Shown here: positions 37,689 to 48,914 of the stretch, piece by piece
Layout of the letters: every line of letters starts with the position of its first letter
Numbering within the stretch: the first letter of the stretch is position 1
Assembly (NCBI RefSeq): GCF_022682495.2
Contig: NC_071390.1
Coordinates: 172,323,220-172,387,219, forward strand
Direction: 5' to 3'
From: Desmodus rotundus
Taxonomy: Eukaryota > Chordata > Mammalia > Chiroptera > Phyllostomidae
Length of the DNA stretch: 64,000 nt
The notes under the pieces: model-generated
The model's input: only the letters and a program-made list of their open reading frames with translations
Told to the model about the DNA's origin: nothing
Database searches by the model: none
Translations under genes and position numbers: made by a program

Positions 37689-39689
37689 GGTTAGAGCTTC
37701 AACAAGCAGATATGGGAGGTGTACAGTTTAGTCCGTAGCAGAGGAAACGGCCAATAGTGTTGAATATTGTTAGGAAGGCATAAAGTTGAAAATTATAACA
37801 TCATGCACTAGACTTATGCACCAAAATTCATTGGTGACTTTAGTGCTATTTACATAAAGTGAAAGACCTGAAGGCCAGATTGGTGTAGGTTAAGGAATAA
37901 GATAAGACAATGGTGATAGCAAGTATAGGGTAACTCATTCAAGTAATATAAGTCCAGAACTTGAAGTCAAATGGGTGAGTTCAAATTTGATAGTTTTATG
38001 TACTTTTAGAGTAACTATTGCAATTCCAAGTCCCATACCAGAAAACATTTTCTCCCTGCATATAGCTTCCTTCCTTTTCCCTGTGAGAAGATTAACTTGC
38101 TTGTGAAATCCAACCTAAAGAATACTCTTGTGGTGGCTCTCAAAAACGTTAGTCTATGCCCTAGCGCTTTTTATTTACCTTGAGACATGGGAAGATGCCT
38201 GGCAGCTCCTTCCTTAGTTAGATAGGAGGAAACTTCACACTCCACTTACATCGCTCTCCTAAATAGAATCACCACAGCCCTTCAGGGCATCTTCCTGTCT
38301 GAAACCTGCAGATCAGACACTTGTCCTGTGTTAGTGTTCTGAAGTAGTAGATGAGTGGTTGCTAACCTGGCGAATCATGACAGCATTACACTCCAAGAGT
38401 TAGTATGCAAGGTAGGGTCATAGGTCACAGGCCCTGAAGACGTCCCCTTAGTTCTGTGATCTGGATAAGTCATCTCATTTCTGTGCGCCTCCCTTGGTGG
38501 TAGTTAGAATTGAATGAGGTAATGCAAAAAAGGCTTTTAGCATAGTGCCTGACATATAGCAACTGCTCCATAAATATTTTCAGGCCTGTCTTAATCACAC
38601 TAAAATTTACTCTTTCCTGCAGTTTGGCTAGATTACATTAAAGTGCATTGTCTAAATGACAAATGAATCATAATGTATCTCTAGTAATAAAACAAGTTTA
38701 AATTATTAGAGCTGGATTTAAAAACATTTTTTTGTTATAATAATCAGTGACTATCAATTTAAATGACGCACAAAAGATTTTCATCTTTTATACTTTGCAA
38801 ATGCATGTATTCTATGAACTTCCATTCAAATGGTATAGGGAGGCTCTCCTTCAGGGTGGATGAAATCCCTAAAATATTAAAAATAGGCTTAGGTGTCTTA
38901 ATCATTTCAGCATGCTTTGCCCTTGTTCAGTTTTCACCTACCATCTAGGTTACGATAAGTACCTCTTTTCCAGCTTCTTCCTCCGTTCACCAAAGTATGC
39001 AGTGTTTAACTAACCCTTTGCATCTGTCTACAGCTCTCTGTGGCTTTTAGAGCATGTGAATGGGCTCCCATTAGATCATCAGGAATGTATAAGGCAAGCA
39101 GGAAAGATGGCTTTTTTTTTTTCTTACAGATGAGGAAAATTAGGCTGAAGGAAGCTAAGGTTACTTGTCCAAGGCTGATTAATGTTAGTGTCAGAATAGG
39201 ATCTAGGTCTTTACATTCTTTTTCTTAATTCTCTACTTTCAAGGAGTGTGCCTTACACACTGTTGCTGAGGTTTCGATAGAATCCTGGATATGGAGATGA
39301 TAAGCCATGTTTTCAGGCAATTTAAGTGCTTCAGCTTTCTTATGATGCAAAGCAGAGAAACCATGAAATATAAAAATTGATACAGAATTTAGAGTGGGTT
39401 TATGACAGAATCGCCATAAGCAGATACAGACAATTTAGGAATGAGGCAGGGTAGGGAAGGGAATGGGATTGTAAAACACAGAACAAAGGATTAATCTTAA
39501 CTGCATATCCGCAAGAAAGAGATCATCCATTGGCAAAGAACACAGAAAAGGAAATGTAGAGGCTTCCAAGAAATGAAAATAAGCTTAAACTTCATGTGAA
39601 TGTTGCAAATTAAACAATGGCATACCCTTTTTTACCTATCATTTTCCCCCACATGCCTAAGTCCCACTACATACTGATAAGAGTGTGAA

Positions 39690-40260
39690 GGAAGACATTT
39701 TCATATTACAAGTATAAAAGAGTACAGGCTATGAGGGACATTTGGTAAAGATGTATCAAAATTTGAAAAGCACCCTTTGACCCAACCACTCTACTAGACA
39801 TCAACCCTGTAGTTAACCTGCACACATACAGTAAGATTCAATATATTGATATTTTAAGCAAAAGATTGGAATAGCCTAAAAGTCTTATCAACTGAAGACT
39901 GATGAAGTAAATTATGACCTATGGAGTGGAATTCTATGTAGCTATAAAAGTATCAAGTATTCTGTACAAATATGAAGCAGCCTGGAAAATAGACATATTT
40001 TTATTTTTCAGTTACAGATTATATCCATTATTACTCTGTATCAGTTTCAGGTGTACAGCATAGTGGTTAGACAGTCATGCATGTTACTCAGTGTACCCCG
40101 GTAATCCCAGTACCTACCTAGCACCGTACACAGTACAATGTTATTGACTGTATTCCCTGTGCTGTCAAAATACACATTTTTTAAAGCAAGATACAGAACA
40201 GTGTATAGGACTGTATAAGGAAATAATTGAAACACAAATGTATATATGTCAATGTAAAGA
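39690..40260. repeat. LINE-1-derived remnants
   Basis: The block 39770-39980 ('cctttgacccaaccactcta', 'ggaatagcctaaaagtctt', 'ggagtggaattctatgtagc') resembles an L1 3' region on the + strand. The block 40010-40170 ('tatcagtttcaggtgtacagc', 'tattgactgtattccctgtgctg') is another common L1-associated piece. Both are strongly diverged. Confidence 0.55.
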
Positions 40261-41284
40261 ACACCTAAGAAATAATGGCCAACTGTAGTTGTGAAACTTC
40301 ATTGTGTAGTCATTTTGCAGTGATTTTTCTAAGCATAGGACCTATTTTTGTAATATACAAAAAAAAATACATTAAAAAGTACATCAAGAAAAGTTGAACA
40401 ATTATTAATCTCACTTTGTACCAATGTGTATGATTATGCCACAAATTCCTGGCATTAAACCTACTTTAGTCAAAATTTTAGTTTCCAAATATGAAGGTAT
40501 ATTTGTTAAAAATTCCTCTAGCTTGCAAATTCTACGTCTATCTCATGTTTATACTTCACAGTGCTGTCTAGTGGGTCCTCAGTAAGTGTTAAATAATTTA
40601 ATACCACTGAAATGGATTTGAAAAGTACTCTGGGTGATACTAGGTTAATTAGAGATTCAGGTTCTTGTATTAGTCCACATGTGGTTAGGACACTCAGAAA
40701 AAAAGTTTATTTTTCTATTTTCCTATACTTCAGTTTCCCTATCCTTTTTAAAAGGGGGTTAGGGTTGTCTAGAAAGTTCTCTTCTAGCTCTGCTGTTCTG
40801 GTTAGCAGTTCATAAGATAGCTGTATTCTTCTATTACTACTATTTTATAGATCAGTGGTGCTCCAACTTTGTGCACTCACTAGGTTTGTGTATATTTGTG
40901 AATTACACATGCCAATCTGTATATTAGTACTAACATTTAGCTTTTTTCTTCCTGTGCACGTGTGTATGGGAAGAAAAACTATGTGTATAGTTTTGTGCAT
41001 CCCTGGAGTTTGTGTGCCCAAATTTAGAGTACACTCTCTAGAAAACTAAAAACAAAAAACCTGTCTTCACAGTATTGCAAATAACAACATTAAAGTGGTA
41101 TTCTGCAATGAGTATACCTTTGCCAATCAAATAACAAACAAAACAAAGTTTTTATGACCATGATTTAGTTGCTCCATGCTGTCTGGTTTTTTTTTTTTTT
41201 TTTTTTGGAGTTGGATACTTGATATACTTCTCTACCAAGGTACCTCGATTAATGTGACTATACTTTCATAGCCTTAGTTTCTTA

Positions 41285-41505
41285 AAGAAGTGTACATCGA
41301 ACTTTTTTTAAAATCCTCACCCAAGTACATGCTTATTCGAGAGAACTATCGATGTGAGAAACAGATCAGTTGCCTCCTATACACACCCCGCCTGGGGACC
41401 GAGCCCACAACCTTAGGTATTTGCCCTGACAGGGAGTCGAACCCACAACCTTTTTTGGAGATACACAGGACAGTGCTCTAACCAAATGAGCCGTCCGGTC
41501 AGGAC
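41285..41505 (-). repeat. Ves-type bat SINE, reverse orientation
   Basis: The - strand head 'gtcctgaccggacggctcat' is followed by two B-box-like 'gggttcgactccctg' and 'gggctcggtcccc' words, suggesting an internal duplication or a two-headed SINE. The tail side includes 'aatcctcacccaagtacatg'. The open frames here are repeat-derived. Confidence 0.8.
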
Positions 41506-42851
41506 ACACTGTACTTTGAGAACACAAAAATATGGAGCCTGGAGCTGCTGGAGGAAGAGAAAGCATTGCTGCTTTATCTGAGCTTTGCTAACTTAAAAAA
41601 CAAAATGAGGTCCATGAGGGCACATCAGTCTAATAGTAAACAATGTAAACATTTTTAAAACCAGTGAAGATTTGATATGAATCAAAGTATTGTTTTGGAT
41701 CTAATTTGCCACACATTAGTCCATGATGTACTTTAAATATAATCCTATTAATCACACCTGTATGTTTTGGCTTTTTAAGTGATGTACTATTTTTAATTAG
41801 TAATCTTTTAAGCTAGTTCAGAGTTTTTGTCATTTCGTTTCCTTTCTATAGAAACTGTCATTCAGTGGAGCTGGGACTGCTTGCCTAGGAAAAATTCAGT
41901 GAGAACATGATAGCTATTAAAATGTGTAACAGGTTAAATCTCTCTGGTTTCTTGAATGGTAAATGAGTCAGTTGTTTGAGAGTGCAGGGAGGGATTAGGA
42001 AAATGCTACCGACGTCTGGATGCTGCTGCCATTTACCAGCTCCAACAAGTCCCAGTGCATTTTCCGCTTTGCTAATAAGATCAGACCTGTGTGGTTGGGT
42101 AAAGCTTAGGAACAATGTCCAACCAAACTAATCAGTTAAATATCGAATGAGCTGATGCTTAGCAAGCCGTTAGTTTATAAACATAAGGTTCACATCAAAA
42201 GATGTGAACTGACAATCATGAAGGTTCGGGATTACCTGTACATTGCTTGTCAAGTGGACTCTGAAATCTAAAGGTTTTCACCAGAGAGCCAGTAGACAGG
42301 CACAAGGGAAAGAGCAAGGCCTGGATTCCAGTTCCAGCCCAGTGACTACAACTTTAGGCGTATTTGTAATTAACTCTCCAAGACTCGTTTATCATCATGA
42401 GGATATGTACACTAACCTTGCTTACCTGTTATGAAATGTAAATGAATACTACTAGTGAATGTTCCTAGAACATAGTAGGCATGCAACACAGGTTAGGTCC
42501 ATTTTGTCTCAAAGTGGCTCTCGGATCCTTGGTAGGCTACAGGAAAAGTTAAAAGGGGTGAACCCTGCCATGCTCAGTTCTGCATGCTGATGAAATCTGT
42601 ATATGCAGATTTTTATCCAGTGGTATCTGAGGGGACTGACTTCTCAAGTTTGTGGCTTACATTTGTATTGTATTCAGTTCAGTAAGGAGGCAGGAGCTAA
42701 AAACAACACAACAAAAAACCTCTTGTACTTTCGGGGTAATAAGTGCATTTTAGAAGTCCCAACAATAAAACTACTAAATTTTCTTCTACAAGGTTGATAA
42801 TTTCTTTGAAACTGAAGTAAAACTGAAATGCTTTACACTTTTTTCTTCCAG

Positions 42852-43032
42852 CGTGCTACAAATGAAAACTGATGAGAAACTGAATTTGTCTGATGGGAAG
42901 GCAGCAAGTTGTCCCTTGAGCCCCATTAAGATGTGCCTTAATCGTCCCGTTGAATGGAATCTGAATTTGACAGCAGCATCTCTGGCAAGCTGTACAGTTC
43001 ATAACCAAAATCTCCAAAGTGAAGAGAAATAG
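42852..43032 (+). CDS. LCORL: LCORL alternative last coding exon (short isoform tail)
   Basis: After the acceptor ttttttcttccag the exon opens with codon position 3 and joined to 15384 gives G-VLQMKTDEKLNLSDGKAASC.., ending CTVHNQNLQSEEK and TAG at 43030-43032: 59 residues after the glycine. Counting from the human protein as I remember it (about 259 residues to this junction), the total is 318, the length of the annotated short human isoform, which supports the call. This isoform keeps the CtBP motifs but has neither the psq domains nor the long PRC2-associated region. Coming from the donor at 28176, the frame differs and stops after ACYK. Confidence 0.88.
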
Positions 43033-44442
43033 ATTGCAGTTCTTCTTGCACTATCCTTATTTTGTACGTCAGTATTCTTTCTTCTGAACAATAAGCATTT
43101 ATCAATTGATCTTGAAATTTCTAGTCCTGTGATTTGTCTTTATATAAAATCATTAGCATTAATCGCTTCGATTCTTTGTATGTTTTTTACATGTTTTACA
43201 TCAGACCATTGTGGGATTTTTGCAGTACAGATGGATTTTGATGTTTCTCCTTTTAATGGTATTTTACCAACTTTTTTATGCCCTAAGTTTAAATATATAA
43301 CTGTCCCGTTTTATTTCTGTGCTCAAAGTTTTAATATATAATGGATTATGTGACTTAGAAGGCTAGTGTGTAAAGGTTTGTGATGATGACCTGACCCATG
43401 AACAGCTGTACCACAGGTGGATACCAACTACCTCGAAGTAAATTGGCGAAAGGCAAAGGTATCTCTTAGAAGTCTATCTTTTTCAAAGTTATATATGTAT
43501 AGAAAAATTGATCATAGCTTATCATCAAGTAGCATGTTTGCATCACAGGAGAATTTGAGCAGACCAGTTTTCTTTCTCTGTAATTTTAGACCTGTGAACT
43601 CTGGGCTGTGAGCGCAGAGGCACAATTGCATGTTTACCTTTCAGCAAGTATGTGCCTCTCACAGACAAGAACACTGTTTGGTTTCTGTAGGTTGCCAGTT
43701 TGGAATGAAAAATGGTAAATGGATTTACATCTATTGATTTTATTGTATTTTAGCCATTTATTTTAACGTGTAAAGGGGTGACTTTTTAAACCAGGTTATT
43801 CCTTACCTTTAACTCTAATAGTGCAAAAGCACAGCTTCAGCAATGGCTTATGTGATTGTGTCTAAAACTTGAATAGTAAGAATACTAAAGATTTGGTGCT
43901 TAATTTATTTTTCCCAGCCAGATAAAAGAAAGCTTTGATATGGTGGTCCGTGTAAATATACAGAACATGGCTCCTTCCCTTTGGATAGCCTGGCTATGAG
44001 GTAAATGGTGTTTAGTTTGTGGACATTTTAAGTCCTTATTTCTCTTACCCCACCCCCAAATATTTTTAAAACAGGAATTTAACAAAAGACTTACATAAAG
44101 AATTAGAAGCACAGGAAAAGACAGAGAGCCAACAAAATGAAAATCATCTATTTTTCATTGTTTTATATCACCACCATTTCTGCCTTTTCCTTTTTCTTAA
44201 GCATCCTTACTTTGTTACTTTCAGACTCCTTTTATATTTCTGAGTTTTTTAAAGCACATATGTGTGTATGTATTATAGCAGTATGGTTCTAAAAAGCACA
44301 ACAATATTAACTTTAATGCCAACTTAGAACATCACTTTAAATAATTGGCCTCTGGTAAATAAAGCACAATTATTAAAACAGATCCAATGTTAGGACATTT
44401 CTATTCTGAGTGATAAAGAGAAAAGGCAACTATCAGATGGGT

Positions 44443-44448
44443 AATAAA
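44443..44448 (+). terminator. LCORL: Candidate proximal poly(A) signal of LCORL
   Basis: AATAAA followed within a few bases by the strongly GT-rich 'gtgttttgttgggtgttgc', a good downstream element. A second AATAAA lies upstream at 44358-44363. Confidence 0.5.
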
Positions 44449-45292
44449 AGGTGTTTTGTTGGGTGTTGCAGGAGGGGACTGATTCCCTACAGTACACATC
44501 GTAAGTCAGGCAAGTACCATCTTCAGAAGGTAGATGAAATTGATAATGGAGAAGTAGTGCCCATAAATTAGTGTATAGAGGACTTCTTGTCACATTCTTT
44601 TCCCACTAGTACTTTTTTCATCCACAGTAAATACTCTGTTATGCCAAAAACTCAGAAAGCGAGTCCATGATTAGCATGTACACATGAACATCTCCCCAGC
44701 CCAGTAAACGCCATCGTTAACGAGCAAACCAGGGCTCCCATGCAAATGTTTTAGGAAGAGACTGATCGTTCAGGTAGCAGTATCAATGTTTGTAGTGTCA
44801 GAAACAAAACAAAATGATCAAAATGAGAACTGTTTAACTGGAATGCTGGGCACTCTGGTTCATTATACTGGTTCTCCTCCTCAGAAGTGAGCTCATTTCC
44901 AACAAGTTTGTGCTACTTCATTTGCCCTTGAGGTGTCGCTTTTTAAATGTGTTCTGAGATTGGAAATGTGTTTGTCTGTATTGGATCTGCCCCGCCCAAA
45001 GTCGTAAGCTTCTCACATGTAAACCAGTAGCTGCACTTAAAAGTTGCCCATAATGCCACGATCTTACACAGGAGAGCTCGCATGCATCATCTGGAAACCC
45101 TGTGTAGAGACAGATCCCTAGGCCCACTTTGTATTCTGATGAAATCCGTGTGACCGATGTAGATGGTGTGTGGGGCACACTGACAGTCACTGCCCTGGCA
45201 CTCGGCACAGGCCACGTAATGTGGAATCATCACACAGCAGGCAGTCCTACAAGACGTCAGGCAAATGTTTCTAATTTGGACACAAGGGTAAG

Positions 45293-45298
45293 TTTATT
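45293..45298 (-). terminator. NCAPG: Poly(A) signal of NCAPG
   Basis: On the - strand this reads AATAAA, 60 bases after the NCAPG stop at 45358. It predicts a very short 3'UTR ending near 45270-45280. Confidence 0.7.
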
Positions 45299-45314
45299 AA
45301 CTCAAAGAACTGAA

Positions 45315-45320
45315 AATAAA
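45315..45320 (+). terminator. LCORL: Candidate distal poly(A) signal of LCORL
   Basis: AATAAA on the + strand in 'actgaaaataaagtacat'. T-rich sequence follows at 45345-45370. It is 16 bases from the NCAPG signal on the opposite strand. Confidence 0.6.
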
Positions 45321-45357
45321 GTACATTTATAAAAGGATTCCACTTCCATCGTCTCTT

Positions 45358-45478
45358 CTAATTTACTTCATTGAGAAATTGCTCAAGGTTAAGTTTACTT
45401 TTCGTTAGTGCTGCTGTTTTGGCTCGTCTTGGTAATCTCATCCTCATTTCTGATTCTGGCTGTGGAACTTCATGATCA
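45358..45478 (-). CDS. NCAPG: NCAPG last coding exon
   Basis: The exon begins after tgtttag| with codon position 3 and encodes DHEVPQPESEMRMRLPRRAK, then TAALTKSKLNLEQFLNEVN and TAG at 45358-45360. This is the C terminus of CAP-G, the HEAT-repeat subunit of condensin I that works with CAP-D2 and CAP-H on mitotic chromosomes. LPRRAKTAAL and QFLNE match mammalian NCAPG as I remember it. The final residues here, EVN, differ from the human EDLS ending, so the last codons have changed. The acidic SESDHE context at the exon joint looks like a kinase substrate region. Confidence 0.95.
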
Positions 45479-46401
45479 CTAAACAGATGTTGAAAATACA
45501 CCAATTTAAACACAAGCTTTAAACCACAGTTTGTTTATAAATAAAACTTTTTGTTTCTGACTCTCATTCTATCAGTGTGTAATTGATACCTAATTCCACT
45601 GAGCATAAAACTAAAATCTCAACCAGAACCAAGAAGCCCTGACAGCTGTCTAGAAACTGAAATCATGGAAAACCTAGCTATTTTTTTTTTATATCCATGT
45701 AGAACCTGGTATTATACAGAAGGAAGGAAAACCCCAAACTTTTGTAATTAAGCTTGTAATTAAACAGACCGTAAGAACCTCCCAAAAGAGTTTTTTGGAG
45801 AACACAAGAAATGGGGAAAAAACTAAGTTCTCTTGATTTAGTCAATAAATTCCTAAAACATTGTAAATGTCATATTTCCCCAAAAGATTTTTAAATTAGT
45901 CAAAACTTAGTCTAAAAATATACAGTTTTTCCAATGAATAAATGAATAAATGAATGTAAGTCAGCTGCAATTTTCAGATTCCAATATGGCTAATTGGCAG
46001 AAACCAAGTATAAACACTATACCACAAATATATCCAAATTACAGGCAGAATTAGTCTATCCTAAATGTAGGCAGCCCACACTTAAATCTCAAGAGTTGTC
46101 AGTTCAAGACGAGAGGAGTCATACACATGGCCACGTAACCAGAATACATGGAAATATAAACTGAAAGAGCACGTTAAAGGTGACTTAGCCAGTAGCAAAG
46201 GCCATGCCAACTAACAGGAAAAGCAAATAAGCCACAGAAGTCAAATGCTCTTGATAATGGAATGTAAGGCATAGCTATCACTGATTATCTTGTATATAGA
46301 TTGTTTCTCTGCTACAGGAAAACACACTGGAATGTTTTTCTACTTCAGACGACAAAAAAAAAAAACTAGACCTGTGCATGCTCTGCAAGTGCACAGCGTA
46401 C
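45479..46401 (-). other. NCAPG: NCAPG last intron
   Basis: A 0.9-kb intron with donor gtacgc and acceptor tgtttag on the - strand. It holds a short (AATG)n tract at 45936-45956. Nothing else is recognised. Confidence 0.85.
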
Positions 46402-46471
46402 CTTTCAGAGTCAGCCTCAGAAGTCCGTCGTCTCCTGTTAATCCTGGTGGAAGCTGTCACTTTTCTTCGTC
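46402..46471 (-). CDS. NCAPG: NCAPG exon, basic tail
   Basis: A 70-base exon between ctttaag| and aag|gtacgc on the - strand. With its neighbours it reads G-RRKVTASTRINRRRRTSEADSE-S, a highly basic segment followed by an acidic, serine-containing one. Human NCAPG has RKVTVSARTNRRCQTAEADSE at this place as remembered. Basic tails of condensin subunits contribute to DNA contact and mitotic phosphorylation; that role is inferred. The + strand frame over this exon is a shadow. Confidence 0.93.
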
Positions 46472-48036
46472 CTTAAAGACAGTTTGTTACCAAAATTATC
46501 ACCTGCTTATTATTCTGTTTCTGAGCTACCTGCATCCTTTATTTTCCCTCTTCAACACATTTCCTCTGAAGTTCCCAGCCACCTTGATACCAACTATCAA
46601 TAACACAAAGAAAAGGAATTTAAGGAACATTAAAAGTTTATTAATTTCTATTGTAAGCTCTGATAATAGGCAAGGGAAAATATGGAAAGTTATACGGAGG
46701 CCAATTTTAGTTAAATGTAATTAGAGGAAAGAAGCATGTGATAAACATGCTATATAAAGAAAGTGCCTCTGTTATGGCTACAGTACATTGTATAGAGAAG
46801 CTAATGAAAATGAAAGAAAGGTGGGTACGCTAAGCCCATAAACAGGTCCTAAGGAAATAGAACTTAAATCAGTAGGTAATAGCTGCTTGTAAAAAATTCA
46901 ACTACATATACATAGCAAATTTAAATTGTTCTAAAACATTTCCGTATAAAAAACCCTTTATACATTGAGAGTTGCAAAAGTTCTGCTTGCTAGAGATTTA
47001 TAAGGTTAAGAAGACAAAGTTTGGCCTGGGTTGTTCCCCATTTATGATAACAAAATCTATTTTTAAAGTTGGAGCTATCAAGAAAAAAAAGTGGTGTTCT
47101 AACGGGATAGTATCTGACTAAAAGCAACCTTGTCACAACCATACTGTTCAGTGTGATCGTTTGATTGAAATCTGTAAACCTGATTCATGTGGGACTCGGG
47201 TTGTTTTTCCCTCAAACCTTACGTATTTGCTTTTAAACTTCTAATGTAATTATCTCTTAAGAAAATATCCAACAATATGGGACTAATTTGGGACATCCAG
47301 CAATTAGCATTTAAATAACTAACTAGCTACAAAACCATACTATGGCCAGATTCCCCTTAGAAAAATATTAAATCTGCATAGAAAAAGTCCTCAAAATAAC
47401 ATTTTTCAAGGATTAAAATAATGGCTGGCTCATGGGGTATTATTAGTGTTCTTTATATTGGTATGCTTGGATGTTATTTCTGTAATAAGCATGCACTGCT
47501 TTTGTAATAAGAAAATAATAAAACAATTTTTAAAAACTTGAATTACAGATTTTTTCCCAAGTGATCCCCTAATAGTCAACATTTACATTATTCCAACAAA
47601 TTCCCTTATTGTTGGATATCCCCTGGGAATTAAATTATATTGGGGCAATATGAAATAAAATGGGAAAAAGGAAAACAGAAGCACAGAAAAATACCAGGCA
47701 GATAAAAGGGACAAAATTGCTCAATCATGTAAAGGACAGAGCACAAATTACTGATAATATAAAAATCACTGATCATTTGCTAATAAAAATCAGTTTAATC
47801 CAAATAATCCTTTGCAATATGATCTTTTGCTTACTTCAAATGAAAAGTACTTAAGAGTAACACTGATACTATTTTTTAAGATATAAAAGCAAAACCTAAT
47901 TATCAGTTGAAAGAATTAAAAAGTACCTAAGACATTTGTCCCCGATGAAACAAAGATAGGAAACTTGCAAAGTAAGTAGTTCACTAGAAAACAAACTTGA
48001 AAAGTTCAGCAAAACTAGTCAAGCCACGCACTCTAC
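46472..48036 (-). other. NCAPG: NCAPG intron
   Basis: A 1.6-kb AT-rich intron with donor gtagag and acceptor ctttaag on the - strand. I recognise no repeat family or RNA gene. Confidence 0.8.
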
Positions 48037-48123
48037 CTCTGTCAGTCTTTCGCTGAGTGGATTTTGATGCCCGGGTTGCTTTTACAGCCTTGAGAGGGGT
48101 TTCATATACTTCTTTATTCTTTC
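48037..48123 (-). CDS. NCAPG: NCAPG exon with TP phosphosite motif
   Basis: An 87-base exon between cctttaatag| and cagag|gtagag on the - strand. It encodes KNKEVYETPLKAVKATRASK and STQRKTDR plus the split glycines on both sides. The ETPLK core is a proline-directed site in a basic context; human NCAPG has MTPLRG at the corresponding place, a CDK1-type target as I remember it. The exon phases (2+84+1 bases) fit both neighbours exactly. Confidence 0.93.
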
Positions 48124-48543
48124 CTATTAAAGGAAATAATGCAGCAATATAAATAAAAAATAGCCTCATGTAATATTTTAAGTGATCTTTCCAAGTCAAT
48201 TTTTCATAAAACAGAAATGACAACCAGCCCCATTAGAAGCTATTCAAAGATTATCATAAATCAGTGCTCCTAAAAATGTGAGTAGTGTCAAGCAGGCAAG
48301 CAAAACTCCTAAGGAGAAAGTATGTCATATGGTGAGAAATGTACTCACAACAAAACTGTAAAAGCAGAGTGTTTATTCTACTAAGAATAAACACTCAGCA
48401 GTTACACACTTTCCCAAGGGGATTAATTAGAAAAATTTCCCTTTCATTTCTGAAGCCCAACCACATGTTACAGGAGCAAAAATGGGCCTCAGTAGAGAAG
48501 GAAGAAGAGAAGGTGGTACATGTTCGGGTTCGCGGGCCGTTAC
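48124..48543 (-). other. NCAPG: NCAPG intron
   Basis: A 420-base intron with donor gtaacg and acceptor tttaatag on the - strand. No repeat is seen; the donor side is unusually CpG-rich. Confidence 0.85.
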
Positions 48544-48682
48544 CATCTCCATTCTCACAGGCAGTCCCCGTGGCGCTAGCATCCGGCGCTGCTGCAGCTT
48601 GGTCACCACGGTCTTTCTTTCCTTTTTCTAACTGAATCTTGATTTTCTCCAAAGCTCTCAGACATACCCTATCTTTTACTTG
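48544..48682 (-). CDS. NCAPG: NCAPG exon, variable linker
   Basis: A 139-base exon between ctattatag| and agatg|gtaacg on the - strand. It begins QVKDRVCLRALEKIKIQLEK, well conserved with human NCAPG, then GKKDRGDQAAAAPDASATGT and ACENGD, an Ala/Gly-rich stretch that differs much from the human linker as I remember it. The second half is GC- and CpG-rich, unlike the AT-rich surroundings. The start of the exon continues the helical C-terminal region; the rest is likely a flexible linker to the basic tail. Confidence 0.93.
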
Positions 48683-48914
48683 CTATAATAGAAAACACAT
48701 TTTTTAAATGCAGCATTTTCTAATCTTTCAAAAAAGATAGGTGCTGATATCAAGTTATTTTACAACATTCTAAGACTCTATTAAACTTATGAAGGAAATA
48801 TTTACTTCAAATAAGCAAAGTCACAGTATGTTACCATGCATATTTTAATAAAACCATGTAAATTCTACTTTGATAAAATATATACATAACAGGAGTAATT
48901 GGAAAGTACTTTAC
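48683..48914 (-). other. NCAPG: NCAPG short intron
   Basis: A 232-base intron with donor gtaaag and acceptor ctattatag on the - strand. Confidence 0.9.

Larger units (their letters stand above)
28203..42851 (+). other. LCORL: LCORL 3' intron, repeat-rich
   Basis: This is 14.6 kb ending in the acceptor 'cacttttttcttccag'. It may begin with the UTR of the long isoform. I see no exon. It holds minus-strand L2 pieces (about 30495-30580, 30720-31000, 34510-34990, 36790-36900), a MER5A-like element, LINE-1-derived stretches, an (AT)n-tailed retrocopy, MIRs (about 38450-38580, 39120-39220, 42290-42490) and a Ves SINE. A further mammalian repeat, probably a DNA transposon that I cannot name, lies at about 33530-33735. 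Confidence 0.7.
43033..45340 (+). other. LCORL: LCORL 3'UTR, distal
   Basis: About 2.3 kb without recognised repeats follows the last LCORL stop. Two poly(A) signals with plausible context lie in it (44443 and 45315). Its end overlaps the presumed 3'UTR of NCAPG on the other strand. Confidence 0.65.
45270..45357 (-). other. NCAPG: NCAPG 3'UTR
   Basis: This is the short stretch between the NCAPG stop and its AATAAA plus cleavage zone. It lies inside the distal LCORL 3'UTR on the opposite strand. The cleavage site is inferred from usual spacing. Confidence 0.6.

Noticed and set aside
41290..41566. Small frames on both strands with repeated Pro/Cys words
   Set aside because: They are inside a Ves SINE.
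46290..46724. 144-codon open frame on the + strand
   Set aside because: It crosses the NCAPG exon 46402-46471 on the other strand and has no independent support.
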